A stretch of 64,000 nucleotides of DNA from Ruminococcus sp. (GTDB lineage: Bacteria; Bacillota; Clostridia; Oscillospirales; Ruminococcaceae): positions 88,831-152,830 of the forward strand of contig JAIDQQ010000032.1 of assembly GCA_029062165.1 (NCBI GenBank), written 5' to 3'. The notes below the pieces were generated by a model. It searched no databases, was not told where the DNA came from, and saw only the letters and a program-made list of their open reading frames with translations. Each line of letters opens with the position of its first letter. The stretch's first letter is position 1. The position numbers and the translations under genes are program-made. This document shows positions 25,349 through 32,855 of the stretch, piece after piece.

Positions 25349-26572
25349 ATGAAAAAGAAGAAATTTTCGGTTCTGAGGTGTTTTATCTCGATAATATGCC
25401 TGCTGTTTATAGTTTCAGCCGTGGGAATAAATATTATATACTCACAGAAAAAAACTCCTGACTTTATGGGAAGATATTTCTATATCGTCACTGAAAGAGA
25501 TACAAATGGTATAAATGATATTACACAGGGAGCAGCTATAATCGCAAAGGAAGCCTCCGGAATAAGCATAGCTCAAAAAGACCTTGTATTATGCAGTCCG
25601 TCCGGAGATGCCAATAATTTAAGACTATGTGGTATTTTCAACGTCATTACAGATGAGGACGGTACAGAAAAATATCAGCTTTATTATGACGGTCACGAGG
25701 ATAACGCTGAACTTATTACCAAAGACAGTATAAAGGCTATATGTACAGGCTATCCCGAAAGTGTTGAACTCGGAAAATTTATTACTTTTACAAGAAGCGT
25801 CCCTGGTATAGTTGTTGAACTTATTATACCGTGCATTATTTTACTGGTATTCTTTATTTCCCGACTTGCTTCAAAAGATGACGACGAAGATGAAGAAATA
25901 CCGGATTTCAAATCTGAAAAACGTACTCCCGAAAGAAAGAAAACACAGTCAGCTACCGGCAATCCGTTATTTGAACCCTCACAGGAAATTTCTTCCGACG
26001 AACTCGAAAGAAAAAAACAGTCTATAGCGGAAAATTTCACACAGAAAAAAGTCAATCCGGATTCACCTTATCAGAAAGAAAAAGAACGTACTATGCAGTT
26101 TAAAGCAAGCCGTCCGGAAAATGCAAAGAATATTCCACGTACATCTCCTGCCCCATCCGCTGACAAGATAAGAGAAGATATTCGCCGTAAAAATGACTAC
26201 GAAGGAACACATATCAGAAAATCGGACACTCCGGAAAAAGAAACCGTTCCTAAGACTATAAAACCTGTAAAGCCGATAGCTCCGGTAAAATCTTCTTCTA
26301 CTTACGCAAAACCGGAAACATCAGATGATAATACAGGTGTTATTCCAACTTCTCAGGTTACGGAATTTTCTTCCGCTCCGGAAGAGACAAGAAACAGTGT
26401 CGAGGAAATCAAGAATAATATCAACAGAAAATATGAACCGAAAAAAAGCAGTTCACCGGATATTTCCGACATTTTAAACCGTTCTGAAACAAGTCGACGC
26501 AAACGCAATGTTTCTGACATGACCGTTGATGACCTGCTCCGTATTATCGAGGAAGAAAAGAAAAAACTCTGA
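25349..26572 (+). CDS. SipW/signal-peptidase-I-like membrane protein without visible active site
   Basis: About 407 residues from the ATG at 25349 (AAGGA 11 bases upstream; an in-frame ATG at 25337 lies directly against that Shine-Dalgarno and is unlikely). Layout: transmembrane helix (about 10-30), a 115-residue extracellular domain, a second helix ('VVELIIPCIILLVFFISRL', about 150-170), then a long charged, Pro/Ser/Lys-rich cytoplasmic tail ending in 'DMTVDDLLRIIEEEKKKL'. The two-helix layout, the 'MGRYFYIV' strand and the 'GKFITFTRSVPGIVVE' strand before helix 2 resemble SipW-type signal peptidases. The segment where those carry 'SGSM' reads 'TERDTNG', so no catalytic Ser is seen. Family placement is inference; function unknown. 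Confidence 0.6.
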   Translation: MKKKKFSVLRCFISIICLLFIVSAVGINIIYSQKKTPDFMGRYFYIVTERDTNGINDITQGAAIIAKEASGISIAQKDLVLCSPSGDANNLRLCGIFNVITDEDGTEKYQLYYDGHEDNAELITKDSIKAICTGYPESVELGKFITFTRSVPGIVVELIIPCIILLVFFISRLASKDDDEDEEIPDFKSEKRTPERKKTQSATGNPLFEPSQEISSDELERKKQSIAENFTQKKVNPDSPYQKEKERTMQFKASRPENAKNIPRTSPAPSADKIREDIRRKNDYEGTHIRKSDTPEKETVPKTIKPVKPIAPVKSSSTYAKPETSDDNTGVIPTSQVTEFSSAPEETRNSVEEIKNNINRKYEPKKSSSPDISDILNRSETSRRKRNVSDMTVDDLLRIIEEEKKKL

Positions 26573-26579
26573 TTCTTAA

Positions 26580-26608
26580 AAAAAAACCGTTCCGGCGGTT
26601 TTTTTTTA
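26580..26608 (+). terminator. Terminator after the SipW-like gene
   Basis: AAAACCG-TTCCGG-CGGTTTT hairpin followed by a run of T. Confidence 0.8.
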
Positions 26609-26662
26609 TAAATAATTTTATACGGTCTGCGTATAATAACTTTACATAACCCGTGAACTGAC

Positions 26663-26691
26663 TTGACAAATTATATCCTGTTATGTATAAT
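26663..26691 (+). promoter_or_regulatory. Promoter of the degenerate cyclophilin gene
   Basis: TTGACA (26663-26668), a 17-base spacer and TATAAT (26686-26691). Confidence 0.82.
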
Positions 26692-26730
26692 ATTATATGG
26701 TACTTTAAAATAATTTGTGAGGAAATCAGT

Positions 26731-27531
26731 ATGCATAACAACAAAAACAAAAACTTTACTAAAACTCTTATTATAATGATAGTCATTGCCGGACTTCTTA
26801 CACTCGGAATGATGATTCTTGAGCAGGTACGGAAAAGCAATGATACTTATGTAACCATTGACCTTGACAATCTTAATCTCGTACAGCTTGACGGCGTAAA
26901 GGACGGTGACCCGATTGCTATATTTGAAACTACTATCGGTGAGATACGTTTTGTATTATATCCGGAATATTCCCCTGAAGCCGTCGCAAATTTTACAGAA
27001 CTTGTCAACAGCGGTTACTATGACGGAACATATTTCTATAACTCCGAAAGTGGTGTATATTCCTCAGCCGGTTCAAAACAGAAAGACGGTTCATATCCGA
27101 AAGGCGATAAACATGAAAGAATAAAACGTGAACTGAATCAGGATTTATGGACTTTCAAGGGGGCTGTATGCTGTGCAACTACCGATTTTGAAAGAAGTTT
27201 CAAGGAAATGCTTCTCGGTGGTGGTACTTACTATTGCGGTAGCCGTCTTAATTTCCTGAATACTATTGAATTTACTGACGAATTAAAAGAACAGTTCAGG
27301 GCATCTGATACAAGCGAGGAACTCGTTGAAGCGTTCATAGAAAACGGCGGTATTCCGAATTTTTCCCAACAGATGACTGTTATCGGACAGGTTTATGAGG
27401 GGCTTGATATTGTCGAAAAACTCGCATCACTGGAATCTACTGACAACGGTTATTATAAAATTCCCGACGAAGATATTATGATTATTTCCGCAAAAACTGA
27501 TATATATTCCGGTAATGAAATTCAGGAATAA
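26731..27531 (+). CDS. Membrane-anchored cyclophilin-type protein, active site degenerate
   Basis: 266 residues from the ATG at 26731 (GAGGAAATC Shine-Dalgarno; the longer reading from 26683 overlaps the promoter -10 box). One N-terminal transmembrane helix (about 12-30), then a cyclophilin-like domain (about 65-260): 'AIFETTIGEIRFVLYPEYSP', 'VANFTELVNSGYYDGTYFY' and, near the end, 'VIGQVYEGLDIVEKL'. Functional cyclophilins continue YYDG-TFHR with the catalytic Arg and then a QGGD loop. Here the segment reads 'TYFYNSESGV' and no QGGD is seen, so prolyl isomerase activity is unlikely. The next gene encodes a related protein with intact motifs. A chaperone or binding role outside the membrane is possible. 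Confidence 0.8.
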   Translation: MHNNKNKNFTKTLIIMIVIAGLLTLGMMILEQVRKSNDTYVTIDLDNLNLVQLDGVKDGDPIAIFETTIGEIRFVLYPEYSPEAVANFTELVNSGYYDGTYFYNSESGVYSSAGSKQKDGSYPKGDKHERIKRELNQDLWTFKGAVCCATTDFERSFKEMLLGGGTYYCGSRLNFLNTIEFTDELKEQFRASDTSEELVEAFIENGGIPNFSQQMTVIGQVYEGLDIVEKLASLESTDNGYYKIPDEDIMIISAKTDIYSGNEIQE

Positions 27532-27607
27532 TTACGGCATTTCAGTAAAAAAATTATATGTTTTTCCGGTGTCTTTGACATATTGTTACAAATTTAACCG
27601 GAAACTA

Positions 27608-27636
27608 TTTACAAATAAAAAATTATGTTGTATAAT
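27608..27636 (+). promoter_or_regulatory. Promoter of the double-cyclophilin gene
   Basis: TTTACA (27608-27613), a 17-base spacer and TATAAT (27631-27636). Confidence 0.72.
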
Positions 27637-27680
27637 AAATAAGCAAATCAATTATCATTTTGAATAGGAGTTAAGAATTT

Positions 27681-29279
27681 ATGTTAAAGAAAATGCTGGC
27701 TGTACTTGTCTGTACGTTCACTATTACAAGTGTCTTTTCTTCGTGCGGAAAAGAAGCTGAAATAAGTGAAAATTCAAGTCTTGAATCTGTAGATGATACA
27801 GTTAAATCAAATGTTCAGGTTGCAAACTTCACAGCACCGGAAAAAGATGATACCATAATTACTATGAATATACGGGACTATGGTACGGTAAAAATCAGAC
27901 TGTTTCCGGAATACGCCGACAAGGGCGTTGAAAATTTCATAGGACTTGCCGAAAAAGGTTACTATGACGGACTTACTTTCCATAGAGTTATAAAGGATTT
28001 CATGATTCAGGGCGGTGACCCTAATGGCAATGGTACTGGTGGCGAATCACTATGGGGTGGCAAATTCGACGGCGGTTCAGACCCACATCTTATTAACTGT
28101 GCCGGTGCATTGGCATACGCTAACAGCGGTGCTTTACCTGGTAGCGATGCACCCCCGACATCTACTGACGGAAGCCAGTTCTATATAGTAACCGGTACAG
28201 TATGTTCTGAAAGCGACATTGATTATTACAAGGAAGCCGGTTATAATATATCCGAAGAAGCAAAAGCTATCTATACTACAGCCGGTGGTACTCCGTGGCT
28301 TGACGGAAGTTATACAGTATTCGGTCAGGTTTTCGACGGTCTTGACATTATTTTCCAGATACAGAATGTAACTACAGATACCGGCAACGACAAGCCTATG
28401 AAAGATGTTATTATAGATTCCGTAACCGTCGACAAGTACAACGGCGAAGACCTCAACTGGTACATTACCGACTATGAGGGTTATGACACACAGTCCGCTG
28501 AACAGGAAACACTTCCGGTTGAACAAGTTCCTGTAAAGAATTTCACTGAACCTGAAATAGGCGACAAGATAGTAAGCATGACTTTAAAAGACTATGGCGA
28601 AGTAAAAATACGTCTGTTTCCGGAATACGCCGACAAGGGTGTAGAAAACTTCCTCGGACTTGCCGAACAAGGTTACTATGACGGACTTACTTTCCATAGA
28701 ATAATAAACGATTTCATGATACAGGGCGGAGACCCCGAAGGTACTGGACGTGGTGGCGAATCCATATGGGGTGGCGAGTTTGAAGGCGGTACTGACCCAC
28801 ATCTTATTCACTGTGCGGGTGCAGTCGCATACGCTAACAGTGGTGCAACTTCTACAAATGGAAGCCAGTTCTATATAGTAACCGGTGAGGTCTATGACGA
28901 CGAAAAACTTTCCGCATACGAACATTACGGCTACAGTTTCACTGACGAAGCCAAACAGATTTACAAGACAAACGGCGGTACTCCTTTCCTTGATGGCAGT
29001 TATACAGTATTCGGTCAGGTCTATGACGGTCTTAACATTATTTTTGAAGTCCAGCAGGTCACAACCGACGAAAGCGACAAACCGTTTGAAGATGTTATAA
29101 TAGAATCTATGAAAGTCGGCGAATACGACGGTAGCGGTGTTAAGTGGAATCTTTCTGACTATGAGGGAACTGCACCGGCTTCGGACGATACCGAAACCGA
29201 CGAAACCGTTTCTGACGATACAGCCGGTGACGATTCTTCTGATATTTCTACCGGCTTTTTCGGTGAGACACTTGAATAA
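27681..29279 (+). CDS. Lipoprotein with two tandem cyclophilin (peptidyl-prolyl isomerase) domains
   Basis: 532 residues. The signal peptide ends at lipobox Cys22 ('VFSSC'), so the protein is tethered to the outer membrane face. Two cyclophilin domains follow (about 55-255 and 290-485), each with the active-site Arg motif ('GLTFHRVIKDFMIQGGDP' and 'GLTFHRIINDFMIQGGDP'), the 'DGSQFYIVTG' / 'NGSQFYIVTG' strand and 'YTVFGQV'. Domain 1 has an eight-residue insert (LPGSDAPP) before this strand. The two halves are still alike at DNA level, pointing to recent internal duplication. An acidic Asp/Thr/Ser tail ends the protein. It should speed prolyl isomerisation during folding of exported proteins. 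AGGAG lies before the ATG. No terminator separates it from murA. Confidence 0.92.
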   Translation: MLKKMLAVLVCTFTITSVFSSCGKEAEISENSSLESVDDTVKSNVQVANFTAPEKDDTIITMNIRDYGTVKIRLFPEYADKGVENFIGLAEKGYYDGLTFHRVIKDFMIQGGDPNGNGTGGESLWGGKFDGGSDPHLINCAGALAYANSGALPGSDAPPTSTDGSQFYIVTGTVCSESDIDYYKEAGYNISEEAKAIYTTAGGTPWLDGSYTVFGQVFDGLDIIFQIQNVTTDTGNDKPMKDVIIDSVTVDKYNGEDLNWYITDYEGYDTQSAEQETLPVEQVPVKNFTEPEIGDKIVSMTLKDYGEVKIRLFPEYADKGVENFLGLAEQGYYDGLTFHRIINDFMIQGGDPEGTGRGGESIWGGEFEGGTDPHLIHCAGAVAYANSGATSTNGSQFYIVTGEVYDDEKLSAYEHYGYSFTDEAKQIYKTNGGTPFLDGSYTVFGQVYDGLNIIFEVQQVTTDESDKPFEDVIIESMKVGEYDGSGVKWNLSDYEGTAPASDDTETDETVSDDTAGDDSSDISTGFFGETLE

Positions 29280-29386
29280 TTAAGTTATATAATTTAATTT
29301 ATATATATTCCTGCTTGTGTAGACTTTTAAAGAAAAGATATTCAGGAGCAGAGAAAAAATTTCCTGAGATAAGGAGAGAGTTTATA

Positions 29387-30709
29387 TTGGATAAATTTGT
29401 TATAAAGGGTGGTCGCCGTCTTGCCGGTGAAGTCATAATCAGCGGTGCGAAAAATGCAGTAGTAGCAATACTTCCGGCGGTCATTCTTTCAGACCAGCCA
29501 TGTATTATCGACAATGTACCCGACATAAGCGACGTAAGAATAAGTCTGAAAATTCTGCGTGAAATGGGTGCGGAAGTTTCAAGGCTTAATACCTGTAAGT
29601 ACAGAATTGACCCTACTACTATAAAGCGATTCTGTGTACCTTACGAAAGTGCCAAAAAAATGAGAGCTTCATATTATTTCCTCGGTGCGTTGCTCGGAAA
29701 GTACAATCAGGCAAGAGTTTCAATGCCGGGGGGGTGTCCGCTCGGTGACAGACCTATTGACCAGCATCTTAAAGCATTTTCCATACTCGGTGCGGATTAT
29801 ACTTTAAGTCAGGGCATGATTGACCTCAAAGCACAGAAACTTACCGGTAATCAGATTTTCTTCGACGTCGTAACCGTCGGTGCTACCATGAACGCTATGT
29901 TAGCGGCGGTAAAGGCGGAGGGGCTGACGATTATCGAAAACGCCGCCAAAGAGCCTCATATAGTTGACCTCGCTAATTTCCTCAACTCTATGGGTGCGAA
30001 CATCATGGGAGCAGGTACGGATGTTATTAAAATACGTGGCGTAAATTATCTGCGTGGTACTGAATATTCAGTAGTACCTGACCAGATTGAAGCCGGTACT
30101 TTCATGATTGCCGCCGCCGCTACCAAAGGCGACGTTTTATTGAAAAACATTATTCCTAAACATCTTGAATCCATAACCAAAAAGCTTGAAAAAATCGGCG
30201 TTAATATCGAATCTTTCGATGACAGTATGAGAGTATGGGTTGAAGAAGACGCACCACTTGTAAAAGTAAACGTAAAGACTTCGCCACACCCTGGATTTCC
30301 GACTGATATGCAACCGCAGATTGCTACACTTCTTACACTCGCAAGCGGTACAAGCATAGTCACGGAAAGCATCTGGGACAAGCGTTTCGGGTACGTCGAC
30401 GAATTGAGGCGTATGGGTGCTGATATTACCGTGAATGGTTCTGTAGCACTCATAGAGGGTACCGGCAGACTTAACGGCGCACCGGTCAAGGCGTGTGACC
30501 TCAGAGCAGGTGCAGCTTTGATTATTGCCGGACTTGCCGCAAACGGCGTAACGGAAATTGAAGATATTTTCCATATCGAAAGAGGTTACGACAGTATGGA
30601 AATAAAATTACGTCAGCTTGGTGCGGATATAGAAAAAGTAGCAGTTTCCGACGAGGTACAGACCAATCTTGAAAGAAACAATTTATCTGAAAATGCACAG
30701 GCAGTTTAA
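29387..30709 (+). CDS. murA: UDP-N-acetylglucosamine 1-carboxyvinyltransferase
   Basis: 440 residues from the TTG at 29387, which has AAGGAGAG eight bases upstream and gives the family-typical start 'DKFVIKGGRRLAGEVIISGAKN'. The longer reading from 29315 adds 24 residues not found in the family. MurA adds the enolpyruvyl group of PEP to UDP-GlcNAc, the first committed step of peptidoglycan synthesis. The catalytic Cys117 lies in 'GGCPLGDRPIDQH', and 'ISGAKNA' carries the conserved Lys/Asn. The end is followed by a bidirectional terminator. It may be partly transcribed from the cyclophilin gene upstream, as no clear promoter lies in the 107-base gap. Confidence 0.96.
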   Translation: MDKFVIKGGRRLAGEVIISGAKNAVVAILPAVILSDQPCIIDNVPDISDVRISLKILREMGAEVSRLNTCKYRIDPTTIKRFCVPYESAKKMRASYYFLGALLGKYNQARVSMPGGCPLGDRPIDQHLKAFSILGADYTLSQGMIDLKAQKLTGNQIFFDVVTVGATMNAMLAAVKAEGLTIIENAAKEPHIVDLANFLNSMGANIMGAGTDVIKIRGVNYLRGTEYSVVPDQIEAGTFMIAAAATKGDVLLKNIIPKHLESITKKLEKIGVNIESFDDSMRVWVEEDAPLVKVNVKTSPHPGFPTDMQPQIATLLTLASGTSIVTESIWDKRFGYVDELRRMGADITVNGSVALIEGTGRLNGAPVKACDLRAGAALIIAGLAANGVTEIEDIFHIERGYDSMEIKLRQLGADIEKVAVSDEVQTNLERNNLSENAQAV

Positions 30710-30720
30710 AATCTGTAAAA

Positions 30721-30757
30721 AAACGGAGTATTTTTAAAAATACTCCGTGTTTTTTTG
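30721..30757. terminator. Bidirectional terminator between murA and psd
   Basis: ACGGAGTATTTTT / AAAAATACTCCGT perfect 13-bp stem, with A- and T-runs on the two sides so that it works on both strands. Confidence 0.88.
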
Positions 30758-30760
30758 TAA

Positions 30761-31621
30761 TCAAAATGCTTTACCGACTTTTTCGCCGTAATGTACAACA
30801 GTTTCAAAACCTGCTCTTGTGTTTCTTATTATATCCGTATCCGGACGGACGGTGTTTTTTTCAAATAACTGTACTATCGTAGACCCTCCGAATTTAAACA
30901 TACCTTTTTCTTCACCTTTGGAAAAATAATATTCTCCGTGATGGTTGCATATTCTGCCTACCATCATAGCACCGACTTCCATATGTACCACGTCGCCGAA
31001 GTTATCCGTATGCATTACGGTATATTCCCGACTGTTACGTTTATATATATTATAGTTTTTCAGTGCTATCGGATTCACTGTATGCAGTTCACCCTGAATG
31101 AATACGTTTCCGGTTTTTGAACCGTCATCAATATAGCAGTATCTGTGATAGTCGTCGACTTCAAGACGATATATAAAACAGTAGCCACCGTCATAACGGC
31201 GTGCAAGAAATTCATTTGCAAGCATATCCGAAACCCTGTAAAGTGAATCCTTTATTCTGAAAATACTGTCACGGTTTATTCTGTATACCGAAAGTTTTGA
31301 ATCACATGGGCTTATAAGGTGGTCTGCATTGTAGTCAATGACACGTTTTCCGTTTCTGATTCTGCGTGTGAAAAATTCGTTATATGAATAGAATTTTTTC
31401 ATTACGTAATCCGAAGTATCAAGATTATGTTTTTCTATGAATTTCTTTATGAACGGTATCGAAAACGGCGAATCCATAAAATTTCCTACTGTATGCGAAA
31501 CTACCGGCATAATCAGAAATTTAAGGACTATTCTTCCGCCTGTTGTTCCGTAAAGTTTTGTGAGAATCCTGTTCTGTTCCTTGTTTTCGGCGATAATTTC
31601 GCCTTTTCTGTTTTTAATCAT
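30761..31621 (-). CDS. psd: Phosphatidylserine decarboxylase proenzyme
   Basis: 286 residues. It decarboxylates phosphatidylserine to phosphatidylethanolamine using a pyruvoyl group made by self-cleavage. The cleavage site is in 'FGGSTIVQLFEKN' (about residue 245), the GGST form common in Clostridia. Other marks: 'YNEFFTRRI' (about 80), 'ISPCDSKL' (about 107), 'RLEVDDYHRYCYID' (about 150) and 'VMHTDNFGDVVHMEVGAMMVGRI' (about 198). The start ATG at 31621 has AAAGGTAG six bases upstream and lies six bases behind the stop of the dehydratase-related gene, so it is the third gene of that operon. PssA is at 15734. Confidence 0.94.
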   Translation of the reverse strand: MIKNRKGEIIAENKEQNRILTKLYGTTGGRIVLKFLIMPVVSHTVGNFMDSPFSIPFIKKFIEKHNLDTSDYVMKKFYSYNEFFTRRIRNGKRVIDYNADHLISPCDSKLSVYRINRDSIFRIKDSLYRVSDMLANEFLARRYDGGYCFIYRLEVDDYHRYCYIDDGSKTGNVFIQGELHTVNPIALKNYNIYKRNSREYTVMHTDNFGDVVHMEVGAMMVGRICNHHGEYYFSKGEEKGMFKFGGSTIVQLFEKNTVRPDTDIIRNTRAGFETVVHYGEKVGKAF

Positions 31622-31627
31622 AATAAA

Positions 31628-32851
31628 CTACCTTTTTGCGTTGGCGAGCATAAGTTTTATGCGGTTTTCCTGATTTACACGTGTTGCCCCCGGGTCATAG
31701 TCGACGGCAACTATATTAGCTTCCGGATTATCCTGTTTTATGGCTCTTGACATTCCTTTTGCAACAATATGATTAGGCAGACATCCGAACGGTTGTGTAC
31801 ATATGATGTTCTGTACACCGGACTGTACTAACGCACCCATTTCCGCCGGAATAAGCCAGCCCTCACCCATTACGACACCTTGATTTATGTATTTATCGGC
31901 AAGTTTCCGGAGATGTTCAAAATCATGGAACGGTTCAAATTTACCGTGTTTTTCCATAATTTTAATAAGTTTTTTCTGAAAATGATACATTATTTCATAA
32001 CCAAGATAATATATTCCGGAGTTTATATTTCCGTTATCGTATATTTTAGCGTCGTTGAAAGTACCGGAAGCACAGTACATTACGAAGTCGAGAAGTGCCG
32101 GTACGATAGGTTCGCAACCCTCTGAAATGAGGAAATCTTCAAGATGATTATTTGCAAGCGGTGAGTATTTGACGTATATTTCCCCGACTATTCCCACACG
32201 GATTTTTTTCTTGTCACTTAACTTTATGTCGCCGAAATCGTCAAGAATATCCGTACTTATCTTTTCGAGTTTAAGAAAAAATTTACTGTTTTTCCGGAAC
32301 ATATTTCCGATTCGTTTTTCCCACTTTGAAAGTACCTTTTCAGAATCGCCTTTATTAAGTTCGTAAGTACGGCATTTGTTGTAACAGGTCATAAGTAAGT
32401 CACCGTACATTACGGCGTATATCATTTTCAGAAACATTCCGGCAGTGATTTTAAATGCACTGTCTTTTTCAAGTCCGCTGAAATTCAATGATACTACCGG
32501 TACTTGCGGAAAATTCCTGTCTACTGCTTTCCGGAGCAGGTGTATATAGTTTGAGGCTCTGCAACCTCCGCCGGTCTGCGTAATCATGAGGGCAGTTTTA
32601 TCGGGGTCATATTTACCGCTTTTAAGTGCGTCCATAAACTGTCCTATTACCAGTAATGCCGGATAACAGGCGTCATTATGGACGTTTTTCAAGCCCTCGT
32701 CTACTACTGCCCGTGAATCGTTCCGAAGCAGTTCCATATGATAGCCTTCTGCCTCGAAAATACTTATAATCAGTCTGAAATGTATCGGGAGCATATCCGG
32801 TACAAGTATTGTATGGGTTTTTATCATATCTTCCGTGAATTTAGCTGACAT
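31628..32851 (-). CDS. 2-hydroxyacyl-CoA dehydratase-related protein (C-terminal part of the activase system)
   Basis: 407 residues from the ATG at 32851, which has GGAGG nine bases upstream; the open frame from 32905 would overlap the previous gene by 50 bases and is not chosen. It resembles the C-terminal portion of the very large 'acyl-CoA dehydratase activase-related' proteins of Clostridia: 'LVPDMLPIHFRLI' (about 16), 'NDACYPALLVIGQFMDAL' (about 60), 'QTGGGCRASNY' (about 93) with Cys, 'VGIVGEIYVKYSPLANNHLE' (about 225) and 'CTQPFGCLPNHIVAKGM' (about 355). The conserved Cys residues suggest an iron-sulfur cluster. With the preceding gene the combined length is about 1380 residues, that of the single-chain version. 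Substrate unknown. Confidence 0.78.
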   Translation of the reverse strand: MSAKFTEDMIKTHTILVPDMLPIHFRLIISIFEAEGYHMELLRNDSRAVVDEGLKNVHNDACYPALLVIGQFMDALKSGKYDPDKTALMITQTGGGCRASNYIHLLRKAVDRNFPQVPVVSLNFSGLEKDSAFKITAGMFLKMIYAVMYGDLLMTCYNKCRTYELNKGDSEKVLSKWEKRIGNMFRKNSKFFLKLEKISTDILDDFGDIKLSDKKKIRVGIVGEIYVKYSPLANNHLEDFLISEGCEPIVPALLDFVMYCASGTFNDAKIYDNGNINSGIYYLGYEIMYHFQKKLIKIMEKHGKFEPFHDFEHLRKLADKYINQGVVMGEGWLIPAEMGALVQSGVQNIICTQPFGCLPNHIVAKGMSRAIKQDNPEANIVAVDYDPGATRVNQENRIKLMLANAKR

Positions 32852-32855
32852 AATA

